This document shows, in pieces, positions 54,236 through 62,699 of a stretch of 64,000 nucleotides of DNA. Every line of letters begins with the position of its first letter. Positions within the stretch are counted from its first letter, which is position 1. Position numbers and translations under genes: made by a program. The notes under the pieces were generated by a model, which had not been told where the DNA came from, ran no database searches, and worked only from the letters and a program-made list of their open reading frames with translations. The DNA lies in contig UQVK01000003.1 of NCBI GenBank assembly GCA_900544445.1, forward strand, positions 44,651-108,650. The letters are read 5' to 3'. Source of the stretch: an uncultured Lachnospiraceae bacterium. GTDB lineage: Bacteria; Bacillota; Clostridia; Lachnospirales; Lachnospiraceae.

Positions 54236-56428
54236 ATGGAATATACGGTAGAAGAGCTTGGACGGAAAGAGGAAACGGATTACGGAAAAGAGTACAGGCC
54301 GAAGCGGAATGTGAAGGTGATCAAGAAGGACGGAACGAAGGAAGTGTTCAACGTTCAGAAGGTCATCAATGCGGTGGGAAAGAGCGCATACCGCGCCCTG
54401 ACCCGGTTTACGGACGAGGAAAACCGGAAGATCTGCAGCTATGTGATCGAGAAGGTGGATGAGCTGGAAAGCGACGAGATCCCGATCCCGGTGATGCATA
54501 ACGTGGTGGAGAGCGCGCTGGAGCAGGTGAAGCCCATCGTGGCGAAGAGCTACCGGGATTACCGCAACTACAAGCAGGATTTCGTGCGGATGCTGGACGA
54601 TGTATACAAGAAGAGCCAGTCCATCATGTACATCGGGGACAAGGAGAATTCCAATACGGATTCCGCCCTGGTTTCCACCAAGAGAAGCCTGATCTTCAAC
54701 CAGCTGAACAAGGAGCTGTATCAGAAGTTTTTCATGACCACGGAAGAGATCCAGGCCTGCCGGGACGGCTATATCTACGTGCATGACATGTCCGCGAGAA
54801 GGGATACCATGAACTGCTGTCTGTTCGACGTGGAGCATGTGCTTTCCGGCGGCTTTGAGATGGGAAATATCTGGTACAACGAGCCCAAGACTCTGGACGT
54901 GGCCTTCGATGTGATCGGGGACATCGTCCTGAGCGCGGCAAGCCAGCAGTACGGCGGTTTCACCGTGCCCAGCGTGGACTTGATTCTGGAGCCCTATGCG
55001 CAGAAGTCCTATGACAGATTTCTGAAGAAATATACGGAAATGGGCGTGCCGCAGGAAAAGGCGGAAGAAGTCGCCTATGCCGACGTGGTCAAGGAGATGG
55101 AGCAGGGCTTTCAGGGCTGGGAATACAAGTTCAACACGGTGGCGAGCAGCCGGGGAGACTATCCCTTCATCACCGTGACCGCAGGAACGGGAACGGGCCG
55201 GTTTGCGAAGCTGGCCACCATGAGCATGCTGAACGTGCGCCGCAAGGGACAGGGAAAGGAAGGACACAAGAAGCCCGTGCTCTTCCCCAAGATCGTGTTC
55301 CTGTATGACGAAAACCTGCACGGCCCCGGAAAGCCGCTGGAGGACGTGTTCGAAGCGGGCGTGCGCTGCTCCGCGAAGACCATGTATCCGGACTGGCTGA
55401 GCCTGACCGGAGAGGGCTACGTGGCGAGCATGTACAAGAAGTACGGCAAGATCATTTCCCCCATGGGCTGCCGCGCCTTCCTGTCTCCCTGGTATGAGAG
55501 AGGGGGCATGCATCCGGCGGACGAGAAGGACGAGCCGGTCTTTGTGGGCCGTTTCAACATCGGCGCCGTATCCCTGCACCTGCCCATGATTCTGGCGAAG
55601 GCCAGACAGGAGAGCCGGGATTTCTATGAGGTGCTGGACTATTACCTGAACCTGATCCGTCAGCTTCACATCCGCACCTACGCCTATCTGGGTGAGATGC
55701 GCGCTTCCACCAACCCGCTGGCTTACTGCGAGGGCGGCTTCCTGGGCGGCCATCTGAAGCTCAGGGACAAGATCAAGCCTCTGCTGAAGTCGGCAACCGC
55801 CTCCTTCGGCATCACGGCCCTGAATGAGCTGCAGATGCTCTATAACGGAAAATCTCTGGTGGAGGACGGTCAGTTCGCCCTGGAGGTGATGGAATACATC
55901 AACAGCCGGGTCAATGAGTTCAAGGAGGAGGACGGCCACCTGTATGCGATTTACGGCACGCCCGCAGAGAATCTCTGCGGCCTGCAGGTGAAGCAGTTCC
56001 GCAACAAGTACGGCATCATCGAGGGCGTATCCGACAGGGAATACGTCAGCAACAGCTTCCACTGCCATGTGACGGAGGACATCACCCCCATCGAGAAGCA
56101 GGACAAGGAGGGGCGGTTCTGGAATCTGTGCAACGGCGGCAAGATCCAGTATGTGAAGTATCCCATCGACTACAACCTGGAAGCGGTGAAGACCCTGATC
56201 CGCCGGGCCATGGATAAGGGCTATTACGAAGGCGTCAACCTGTCTCTGGCCTACTGCGACGACTGCGGCCATCAGGAGCTGGAAATGGACGTCTGCCCCA
56301 AGTGCGGCAGCAGGAACCTGACCAAGATCGACCGGATGAACGGCTATCTTTCCTACTCCAGAGTCCATGGAGACACCAGGCTGAACGACGCAAAGATGGC
56401 GGAAATCGCGGAAAGGAAATCGATGTAA
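54236..56428 (+). CDS. nrdD: Anaerobic ribonucleoside-triphosphate reductase (class III)
   Basis: 730 residues. An N-terminal ATP-cone (VIKKDGTKEVFNVQKVINAVGKS, about 23-110) regulates overall activity. The catalytic barrel follows. A zinc site is formed by Cys 674, 677, 687 and 690 (CDDC, CPKC), and the glycyl radical is expected at G703 in RMNGYLSYSRV. It reduces ribonucleotides to deoxyribonucleotides under strict anaerobiosis and needs NrdG to form the radical. GGAGGGAGA precedes the start. Regulation probably involves the NrdR-like boxes and the leader terminator. Confidence 0.97.
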   Translation: MEYTVEELGRKEETDYGKEYRPKRNVKVIKKDGTKEVFNVQKVINAVGKSAYRALTRFTDEENRKICSYVIEKVDELESDEIPIPVMHNVVESALEQVKPIVAKSYRDYRNYKQDFVRMLDDVYKKSQSIMYIGDKENSNTDSALVSTKRSLIFNQLNKELYQKFFMTTEEIQACRDGYIYVHDMSARRDTMNCCLFDVEHVLSGGFEMGNIWYNEPKTLDVAFDVIGDIVLSAASQQYGGFTVPSVDLILEPYAQKSYDRFLKKYTEMGVPQEKAEEVAYADVVKEMEQGFQGWEYKFNTVASSRGDYPFITVTAGTGTGRFAKLATMSMLNVRRKGQGKEGHKKPVLFPKIVFLYDENLHGPGKPLEDVFEAGVRCSAKTMYPDWLSLTGEGYVASMYKKYGKIISPMGCRAFLSPWYERGGMHPADEKDEPVFVGRFNIGAVSLHLPMILAKARQESRDFYEVLDYYLNLIRQLHIRTYAYLGEMRASTNPLAYCEGGFLGGHLKLRDKIKPLLKSATASFGITALNELQMLYNGKSLVEDGQFALEVMEYINSRVNEFKEEDGHLYAIYGTPAENLCGLQVKQFRNKYGIIEGVSDREYVSNSFHCHVTEDITPIEKQDKEGRFWNLCNGGKIQYVKYPIDYNLEAVKTLIRRAMDKGYYEGVNLSLAYCDDCGHQELEMDVCPKCGSRNLTKIDRMNGYLSYSRVHGDTRLNDAKMAEIAERKSM

Positions 56429-56431
56429 GCC

Positions 56432-56986
56432 ATGCGCTATCATGATATTACCAAGGATGATATGAAAAACGGGGACGGCCTGCGGGTCGTCCTCTGGGTG
56501 GCCGGCTGCGGCCACTGCTGCGAGGGCTGCCAGAACCCCGTCACCTGGGATCCGGAGGGCGGCCTTCTTTTTGACAGCGCCGCGAAGGCGGAAATCTTCG
56601 ACCAGCTCGACAAGCCTTATATTTCCGGCATCACCTTTTCCGGCGGAGATCCCCTCCATCCGGCAAACAAAGGGGATGTGAGAAGGCTGATGCGGGAAAT
56701 CAAACAGAAATATCCGGAGAAAACCATCTGGCTCTACACCGGCGAGGTGTGGGAGAGGCTGTATCAGGATTCCATCCTGCAGGATATTGACGTGCTGGTG
56801 GACGGCGAGTTCGTTCTTGCAAAAAGAGATGTGAATCTGATGTGGAAGGGAAGCTCCAACCAGAGAGTGATCGACGTGCAGGCCTCCCTTCAGCAGGAAA
56901 ACCCGAAGATCCCCGTTCTCCACTGCCCGGACTACGCGCCGGCGGAGGACGCATGGCAGAAAGGAGTATCGGCATGCGGAGAATAG
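56432..56986 (+). CDS. nrdG: Anaerobic ribonucleotide reductase activase (radical SAM)
   Basis: 184 residues. The radical SAM cysteines C26, C30 and C33 lie in AGCGHCCEGCQNP, and FSGGDPLHP is the SAM-binding GGE-type motif. It cleaves S-adenosylmethionine to generate the glycyl radical on NrdD. It starts three bases after the nrdD stop and overlaps dut by 13 bases, so the three genes form one operon. Confidence 0.96.
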   Translation: MRYHDITKDDMKNGDGLRVVLWVAGCGHCCEGCQNPVTWDPEGGLLFDSAAKAEIFDQLDKPYISGITFSGGDPLHPANKGDVRRLMREIKQKYPEKTIWLYTGEVWERLYQDSILQDIDVLVDGEFVLAKRDVNLMWKGSSNQRVIDVQASLQQENPKIPVLHCPDYAPAEDAWQKGVSACGE

Positions 56987-57486
56987 CGAAATTTGAAAAG
57001 GTGAGTGAGGAAAGGTTTCTGGAGGATCTGACAGACGCGTTTCCGGAATATACGAAGGAACAGGCGAAGGAAATCTACGCGTCACTGCGCCTTCCCGAAC
57101 GGGCGACGAAGGGAAGCGCGGGATATGATTTTTATATGCCCGTTCCCTGCAGCCTGAAGCCCGGCGAAACGGTAAAGATTCCCACGGGCGTGCGGGTGCG
57201 GATGGAGGAGGACTGGGTGCTTTCCCTCTATCCCAGAAGCGGCCTTGGCTTCAAGTACCGCCTGCAGCTGAACAACACGGTGGGCATCATCGACAGCGAC
57301 TACTATTACAGCGATAATGAGGGGCATATTTTTGCCAAGCTCACCAACGATTCCAACGAAGGAAAGGCTCTGTCCCTGAATGCGGGAGACGGCTTCATGC
57401 AGGGAATCTTCCTTTCCTACGGCATCACGGAGGATGACGCTGCGGACGGCACAAGAAACGGCGGCTTCGGCAGCACGGGAAGATAG
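56974..57486 (+). CDS. dut: dUTP diphosphatase-like protein
   Basis: 170 residues of the trimeric dUTPase fold: SAGYDFYMP, PRSGLGFKYRL, NTVGIIDSDYYYSDNEG, GFMQGIF and the C-terminal RNGGFGSTGR lid. It hydrolyses dUTP to dUMP and pyrophosphate, protecting DNA and supplying dTMP precursors. This fits its co-transcription with nrdDG. The first ~40 residues (FEKVSEERFLEDL) are an extension relative to the minimal enzyme. AAAGGAG lies before ATG 56974; ATG 56953 is an alternative. Confidence 0.88.
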   Translation: MRRIAKFEKVSEERFLEDLTDAFPEYTKEQAKEIYASLRLPERATKGSAGYDFYMPVPCSLKPGETVKIPTGVRVRMEEDWVLSLYPRSGLGFKYRLQLNNTVGIIDSDYYYSDNEGHIFAKLTNDSNEGKALSLNAGDGFMQGIFLSYGITEDDAADGTRNGGFGSTGR

Positions 57487-57496
57487 GCGTTCTTTT

Positions 57497-57537
57497 ACTC
57501 CTTTCAGCGAACAGTGAATGCTGAAAGGAGTATTTTT
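57497..57537 (+). terminator. Terminator of the nrdDG-dut operon
   Basis: Perfect 12-bp stem ACTCCTTTCAGC (57497-57508) / GCTGAAAGGAGT (57520-57531) followed by ATTTTT. Confidence 0.9.
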
Positions 57538-57599
57538 ATGCCTGACTGGCCTTCGCCATGCATCCGTGTTATGACGGTGTGAAAAAACAGGCCGGAGTA

Positions 57600-57628
57600 T
57601 TGAATTTTTTGAAACGTCCATGTAAAAT
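57600..57628 (+). promoter_or_regulatory. Promoter of the degV-like gene
   Basis: TTGAAT (57600-57605), 17 bases, TAAAAT (57623-57628). Confidence 0.55.
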
Positions 57629-57664
57629 ATAGAACGGATTTGTCGAAAAAGAAAGGAAAAAGGA

Positions 57665-58534
57665 ATGGAAGACTTTAAGATCATAACGGATACAACCGCG
57701 GATCTTCCGGAAAGCTACATACGGGAAAACGAACTCGGCATCATGGTTGTTCCGTATATCATGGACGGCATCCCTCAGGGGGAAGAGCGGAAAATGGAGG
57801 TGAAGGAGTTTTACGACCGGATGCGGGGCGGCATGATGCCCACCACCTCCCAGATCAATCCGGAAACGGCGAAGGAATACCTGAACGGTTTTCTGGAAGA
57901 AAGCAGGCAGCTTCTGGTGCTTTCCTTTTCTTCGGGTTTAAGCGGTACCTGCGGCAATGTAAGCCTCGCTGCCCGGGAGATCATGGAGGAGCGCCCGGAC
58001 TGCAGAATCGTGGTGGCGGACACCCTCTGCGCGTCTCTGGGAGAGGGGCTTCTGGTACATAAGGCGGTACAGCTGAAAAAAGCGGGAAAGAGCCTGGATG
58101 AGACAGCGCAGTGGGTGGAAGCGCATAAGGAGAACCTGGTGCATGTCTTTACGGTGGACGACCTGTTCCATCTGCACAGAGGCGGAAGAGTGAGCAAAGC
58201 CACGGCGATCGTGGGAACCCTTGCCGGAATCAAGCCCCTTCTGCATGTGGATGAGCAGGGCCATCTGACCGCGGTGGGAAAGGTGAGAGGGAGGAAGAAA
58301 TCCCTTCAGTCGCTGGTGGACATGATGGAAAAGCAGGTGGGAAGCTGGCGCGATAAAAACGACTGTATCTTCATCAGCCACGGAGACTGCGCGGAAGACG
58401 CGGATTACGTGAAGCAGCTTGTAGAAGAACGTTTTGGGAGAAAGGATTTTCTGATCAATGAGATCGGCCCGACCATCGGAACTCATTCCGGTCCGGGAAC
58501 CGTCGCCCTGTTTTTCATGGGAGACGTGAGATAA
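57665..58534 (+). CDS. DegV-family fatty-acid-binding protein
   Basis: 289 residues. FKIITDTTADLP at the start, TSQINPETAKEYL, LSFSSGLSGTCGNV, and HRGGRVSKATAIVGTLAGIKPLLHVD are family hallmarks. DegV/FakB proteins bind a fatty acid and present it to the FakA kinase for phospholipid synthesis. No fakA lies nearby. GGAAAAAGGA precedes the ATG. Confidence 0.93.
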   Translation: MEDFKIITDTTADLPESYIRENELGIMVVPYIMDGIPQGEERKMEVKEFYDRMRGGMMPTTSQINPETAKEYLNGFLEESRQLLVLSFSSGLSGTCGNVSLAAREIMEERPDCRIVVADTLCASLGEGLLVHKAVQLKKAGKSLDETAQWVEAHKENLVHVFTVDDLFHLHRGGRVSKATAIVGTLAGIKPLLHVDEQGHLTAVGKVRGRKKSLQSLVDMMEKQVGSWRDKNDCIFISHGDCAEDADYVKQLVEERFGRKDFLINEIGPTIGTHSGPGTVALFFMGDVR

Positions 58535-58556
58535 GAACTGAAGGAGTGAAAATCGT

Positions 58557-59330
58557 ATGCTGCAACTTTTTTTGGTGTGTCTGACTGCCGGGCTCGCGGC
58601 CGGAATCGGAACGGGATTTGCAGGGTTGTCGGCCGCCACGGTGATCGCCCCGATGCTCATCGCGTTTCTGGGCTTTCCCTGGTACGAATCTGTGGGAATC
58701 GGGCTGGCTTCAGATGTGCTGGCATCCGCGCTGGCTGCCTGGATCTATAAAAAGCATGGAAACATTGATCTGAAAAACGGAAGCTTCATGCTGGCGAGCG
58801 TACTGGCGATGACCGTGGCGGGAAGCTACTTTTCTCAGTACATGCCGGACATGGAGATGGGATACCTTTCCATTATTATGAGCTTCTGCATGGGGTTACG
58901 CTTCATCATAAAGCCCGTTACCGGCCGGACATCCTTTTTTTCCAGAAGTACGGGAAAACGGAAAACGGTGATTTCCGTCATCTGCGGTCTGTGCATCGGC
59001 TTCTACTGCGGCTTCATGGGGCTGGGCGGCGGCATGATGATGCTGTTCATCCTGACCTTTGTACTGGGTTATGATCTGAAAACGGCGGTGGGAACGAGCG
59101 TGTTTGTCATGACATTTACGGCGTTTACGGGAGCGGCTTCCCATTTTTATTTCGGGGAGCTTACAGGCGGCATGGTTCCGGCGCTGTTTCTCTGCGCGGC
59201 GTTCACGCTGCTCGGCTCCGTGGTGACCTCCGCCATGTCCAACCGGATGAAACCGGAGAATACGAATCGTGCCACAGGCGTGGTTCTGGTGATTCTGGGC
59301 ATTGCAATGATTTTTGAACAGATCGTTTAG
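58557..59330 (+). CDS. TauE/SafE-family anion transporter
   Basis: 257 residues with about eight membrane segments. GIGTGFAGLSAATVIAPML and the second-half GFYCGFMGLGGGMMMLFIL are the duplicated TauE motifs. The family exports or imports sulfite, sulfoacetate and related organosulfur anions. It lies just before an aryl-sulfate sulfotransferase gene, so a link to sulfur compounds is suggested. AAGGAGTG precedes the start. Confidence 0.88.
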   Translation: MLQLFLVCLTAGLAAGIGTGFAGLSAATVIAPMLIAFLGFPWYESVGIGLASDVLASALAAWIYKKHGNIDLKNGSFMLASVLAMTVAGSYFSQYMPDMEMGYLSIIMSFCMGLRFIIKPVTGRTSFFSRSTGKRKTVISVICGLCIGFYCGFMGLGGGMMMLFILTFVLGYDLKTAVGTSVFVMTFTAFTGAASHFYFGELTGGMVPALFLCAAFTLLGSVVTSAMSNRMKPENTNRATGVVLVILGIAMIFEQIV

Positions 59331-59389
59331 AACAGGGATCAGACTGGTCAGGAAAAAATACCGGAACTGTCCGGGGGAGATAACAGGTT

Positions 59390-61144
59390 ATGAAAAAGAA
59401 AAAGAGATGGATCATAGGACTTTCCATAGTGATCGTGGCTGCGGCGGTCGTTATTGGCGTGTTTTTGTATGCAAGAAGCTTTCTGTCTGCGGAGACCGCC
59501 ATCCGCGAGGACTGGTCGATTGATACGGGAGATCTTCTGGCTTCGGACGGAGAGCTGAATGTATCGGTTTTTGATGCGGACGTTCCTTCCTCTATCCGTA
59601 TTTCCAGAGTGATTCCGACGGAAAATGAGGAAGAAGGCTTTACTTATTATGATGTGGATGTACAGAAAAGGCTTGCGGCATCGATTGTGAAGCTGGCGGA
59701 CACGGGAGATTTTTCTCTTCAGGAGCCGCTTGCCGTACTGAATCCCTTTGGAACGGGGAGCAATGGCCTGTATCTGTATTTCAATACACGCAGGGCCGGA
59801 AGCATCCGGTATACCATCCATGTGGAAAATGAGAAAATTCCCGATTATACGGCGACGGCATATGAAGGGGAGAATATCGGCACCCGCCATGAGTTTCAGA
59901 TGATCGGCCTGGTTCCCGGGGAAGAAAACACGGTGACCATGGAGCTGCTGGGAAGAAGGGGAAAGGTCCTTGACACGGCTTCCTTCACGGTCACCATGCC
60001 TGAGACCATGTCCGGCTATTCCATCCTTCTGGACAGTGAAGACGGGAACAGCAGCGCAAAGCTTTCTGACGGCCTGTACGCCATGATCCGTGTGGGAGGA
60101 CATACCGGATATGCCTTTTTCTATGATAATAACGGCGTTATGCGTTATGAGATGGTGCTGGAGGGATACGGCCTGGACCGCATCCTCTGGTATGAGGGAA
60201 ATATGACGGTCTGTGCATCGGCTTATAAGATTGCTCAGATCAACCGTCTCGGGCAGGCGACAGCCGTTTATGATACGGAAGGTTTTGAACTTCACCATGA
60301 TATGGTCCTGCAGGGAGACGAAGGAAAAATTGTCGCTCTCGCCAGTGATGAATCGGATGAAGTCAATCTGGAGGATATGGCGATCGAAGTGGATCTGGAA
60401 ACCGGAGAGGTGAAGGAGCTTCTGGATTTCAAGGAGATCTTTTCCGATTATTATGAGAATGACGCTTCCGAACTGACGGCCACAGACGAATTTTTCTGGC
60501 TGGCCGGACAGAAGGACTGGATTCATCTGAATACGGTGCAGTATCTTCCGGAGGATGACAGCGTGATTGTCAGCTCCCGGGAAACCTCTACCATCATCAA
60601 GATAAAAAATGTACATTCCGGACCAGAAATCGACTATCTGATCGGAGATGAGGATTTCTGGAAGGGAACGCCCTATGAAGAATACTCCTATACGCAGGAG
60701 GGAGACTTCGTGCCTCAGTACGGACAGCATACGGTGGAGTATTATGAGGGAGAAGGGCTGGAAGAGGATCAGTACTATCTGATGATGTACAATAACAACT
60801 ACTGGGTGAACGGAACCAGGGATGATTATGAAATCGAGGATCTGCCGGACAGCGTGGGTACCGTCCTGGCAAGCGATTCCCTGAAGTCCCAGGTCTATGT
60901 CTATCTGGTGGATGAAGGGGAACATACCTTTCGCCTGGTGCATTCCTTCGATGTGCCCTACTCCAGCATCGTTTCCAATGTGACGCCGTCCGGAGAAAAT
61001 CTGGTAATCAACAGCGGAACCGCCAATGTATTCGGAGAGTATGACATCCAGGGCGGGCTGATCCGTCAGTTCTCCTATGAATGTGAGCTGCAGACCTACC
61101 GGGTGATGAAGGACGATTTCGACAGCTTCTGGTTTGCCATGTGA
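59390..61144 (+). CDS. Aryl-sulfate sulfotransferase (ASST)
   Basis: 584 residues. An N-terminal membrane anchor (WIIGLSIVIVAAAVVIGVFLYA) places the enzyme outside the membrane. The propeller carries the expected active-site set: H303 in LHHDMV, H379 in DWIHLNTVQYL, R397 in VSSRETS and H447 in GQHTVEY, with H447 the likely sulfohistidine. The H379-R397 spacing of 18 equals that recalled for E. coli AssT. It transfers sulfate from phenolic sulfates to other phenols without PAPS. Its adjacency to TauE/SafE suggests handling of host or diet aryl sulfates. Confidence 0.87.
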   Translation: MKKKKRWIIGLSIVIVAAAVVIGVFLYARSFLSAETAIREDWSIDTGDLLASDGELNVSVFDADVPSSIRISRVIPTENEEEGFTYYDVDVQKRLAASIVKLADTGDFSLQEPLAVLNPFGTGSNGLYLYFNTRRAGSIRYTIHVENEKIPDYTATAYEGENIGTRHEFQMIGLVPGEENTVTMELLGRRGKVLDTASFTVTMPETMSGYSILLDSEDGNSSAKLSDGLYAMIRVGGHTGYAFFYDNNGVMRYEMVLEGYGLDRILWYEGNMTVCASAYKIAQINRLGQATAVYDTEGFELHHDMVLQGDEGKIVALASDESDEVNLEDMAIEVDLETGEVKELLDFKEIFSDYYENDASELTATDEFFWLAGQKDWIHLNTVQYLPEDDSVIVSSRETSTIIKIKNVHSGPEIDYLIGDEDFWKGTPYEEYSYTQEGDFVPQYGQHTVEYYEGEGLEEDQYYLMMYNNNYWVNGTRDDYEIEDLPDSVGTVLASDSLKSQVYVYLVDEGEHTFRLVHSFDVPYSSIVSNVTPSGENLVINSGTANVFGEYDIQGGLIRQFSYECELQTYRVMKDDFDSFWFAM

Positions 61145-61161
61145 AAGGACAGGAAAATCTC

Positions 61162-61431
61162 ATGATCAGAAAGGAAGATCTGTCTTATCAGTTTATCAAA
61201 AAGGAACCGCTGACGGGAAGCTGTGACGGAATGCGGTATTATATCGCCATGGGAAAGGACTGTATCCGCGCCTGTACCTATCCTGACCGCCTCTGTTTTG
61301 TCAGAACACCGGAGGAAGAAAAGACCTTTCGGGAATTTCCTGACAGCCCGGATTCCATGCCTCTCATTCTTGACTGGCTGAATGAACGGCTTTCTGAAAT
61401 GCAGTCTCAGGCTGCGGACAGTACCCGGTAA
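61162..61431 (+). CDS. Small hypothetical protein downstream of ASST
   Basis: 89 residues, cytosolic, acidic. It has no recognised family; the sequence reads YQFIKKEPLTGSCDGMRYYIAM, CIRACTYPDRLCFV and ends in a helix (MPLILDWLNERLSEMQ). It is almost directly attached to the ASST gene (a GTG at 61141 would overlap its stop region), so it is co-transcribed with it. Start ATG 61162 with AGGAAAA upstream. Confidence 0.6.
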   Translation: MIRKEDLSYQFIKKEPLTGSCDGMRYYIAMGKDCIRACTYPDRLCFVRTPEEEKTFREFPDSPDSMPLILDWLNERLSEMQSQAADSTR

Positions 61432-61456
61432 CCTGTTTTTTTCGCCCACATACAAT
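61427..61456 (+). promoter_or_regulatory. Sigma-E type promoter of cotJABC
   Basis: CATACAAT (61449-61456) is a perfect sigma-E -10 element; a weaker -35 (GGTAACC) lies about 15 bases upstream. cotJ is a sigma-E operon in Bacillus. Confidence 0.5.
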
Positions 61457-61493
61457 AATATTAAAAATACTGGTAAATTATGTGAGGCGATCT

Positions 61494-61667
61494 ATGCAGG
61501 ATACCAACCACAAAAATGAATTCCTCGATCAGCTCCCCCTTGCCATGGCCTACGTTCCCTGGCAGCGGATGACCGGGATCTTTGAAAACCTGGAAGAAGC
61601 GTTCTGCTGCGGCACCATCTTTCCTGAACTGAACAAGCCCTTTACAGGAAGGAGATGCGTCAAATGA
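61494..61667 (+). CDS. cotJA: Spore coat associated protein CotJA
   Basis: 57 residues with the family signature LPLAMAYVPWQRMTGIFENLEEAFCCGTIFPELNKPF. Inner coat component, made in the mother cell. ATG 61494 is used; the GTG at 61482 is part of the ribosome binding region. It overlaps the start of cotJB. Confidence 0.9.
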   Translation: MQDTNHKNEFLDQLPLAMAYVPWQRMTGIFENLEEAFCCGTIFPELNKPFTGRRCVK

Positions 61668-61972
61668 ACGGTGGAAATTGCACGAATTGTAACTGTCAGA
61701 ACCAGAACCGTATGGATGAGCAGCAGGAACGCTGCCTCCGCAACATCAGCATCGTCAGTTTTGTCGTGGTTGAGCTGACAGAATATCTGGACACCCACCC
61801 GGATGACCGGGATGCCCTGAGCTATTTCTGCTACTACAACCGTATGCTGAACCAGATGACGGCGGAATACGCGGCAAAATATGATCCGCTGACAATTGCG
61901 TCTGCCGAAGCCTGCAGCAAGGAATGGAAATGGGGACTTACTCCCCTTCCCTGGGAACGGAGGTGCGATTGA
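61664..61972 (+). CDS. cotJB: Spore coat protein CotJB
   Basis: 102 residues. An N-terminal Asn/Cys-rich stretch (NCTNCNCQNQNRM) precedes the conserved helical core: VVVELTEYLDTHPDDRDALSYF, YAAKYDPLTI, ending in W-rich PLPWERRCD. Coat assembly partner of CotJC. AGGAAGGAG lies nine bases before ATG 61664. It abuts cotJC. Confidence 0.9.
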   Translation: MNGGNCTNCNCQNQNRMDEQQERCLRNISIVSFVVVELTEYLDTHPDDRDALSYFCYYNRMLNQMTAEYAAKYDPLTIASAEACSKEWKWGLTPLPWERRCD

Positions 61973-62578
61973 ATGTGGAATTATGAAAAAAGACTGCAGT
62001 TTCCCGTTAACATCAAGGAACCAAACGCCAAACTGGCACAGTTCATCATTTCCCAGTATGGCGGTCCGGACGGCGAGCTGGGCGCTTCCATGCGTTATCT
62101 GTCCCAGCGCTATACCATGCCTTATCGCGAGGTAGCGGGACTTTTGACAGATATTGCCACAGAAGAACTCGCTCATTTCGAAATGATCGGCGCCATCGTC
62201 TATCAGCTCACCAAAGACCTGTCCATGGAAGAAATTGAGAACTCCGGCTTCGGCCCCTATTATATCGACCATACCACGGCGCTCTGGCCGCAGGCCGCCG
62301 GGGGCGTTCCGTTCAATGCCTGCCAGTTCCAGTCCAAGGGCGATATCATCACAGATCTTACAGAAGACATGGCTGCGGAACAGAAGGCCCGGACGACCTA
62401 CGATAACATCCTCAGAACAGTCAGGGATTCCGATGTGGCGGACCCCATCCGCTTCCTGCGGGCAAGAGAGATTGTCCATTTCCAGCGTTTCGGCGAAGCC
62501 CTCCGGCTCGTTCAGGAGCGCCTTGACTCCAAAAACTTCTACGCTTTTAATCCGGAGTTTGACCGGTGCAGGAAATGA
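61973..62578 (+). CDS. cotJC: Manganese catalase-like spore coat protein CotJC
   Basis: 201 residues of the ferritin-like Mn catalase fold. Metal ligands are visible in DIATEELAHFEMIG and in REIVHFQRFGEAL, with a further Glu in DMAAEQKAR. It is expected to sit in the coat and remove hydrogen peroxide. It starts directly after the cotJB stop codon. Confidence 0.93.
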   Translation: MWNYEKRLQFPVNIKEPNAKLAQFIISQYGGPDGELGASMRYLSQRYTMPYREVAGLLTDIATEELAHFEMIGAIVYQLTKDLSMEEIENSGFGPYYIDHTTALWPQAAGGVPFNACQFQSKGDIITDLTEDMAAEQKARTTYDNILRTVRDSDVADPIRFLRAREIVHFQRFGEALRLVQERLDSKNFYAFNPEFDRCRK

Positions 62579-62621
62579 TTTCCCAGGGAATAATTTCCCG
62601 GGAATGATTTCCCCGGAATAG
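62576..62621 (+). repeat. Short tandem repeat after cotJC
   Basis: Three degenerate units of about 15 bases, ATTTCCC(A/-)GGGAATA, ATTTCCCGGGAATG, ATTTCCCCGGAATA, directly after the stop. No function is evident. Confidence 0.6.
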
Positions 62622-62658
62622 TTTGCTCAAACGCAGCCTTTTTGCCGAAGGATAACCC

Positions 62659-62699
62659 GGCTGAAGAAACGGTCCTCTGCAAGGGCCGTTTCTTCAGCC
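62659..62699. terminator. Bidirectional hairpin between cotJC and the macrodomain gene
   Basis: Perfect 14-bp stem GGCTGAAGAAACGG (62659-62672) / CCGTTTCTTCAGCC (62686-62699) between convergent genes; the right arm covers the macrodomain stop codon. T runs are poor on both sides. Confidence 0.6.

Noticed and set aside
54053..57085. Open frame of about 1010 codons on the minus strand
   Set aside because: It lies opposite nrdD, nrdG and part of dut, which have unmistakable motifs. The product is His/Leu/Val-rich with no domain, as expected for the antisense of G+C-rich codons.
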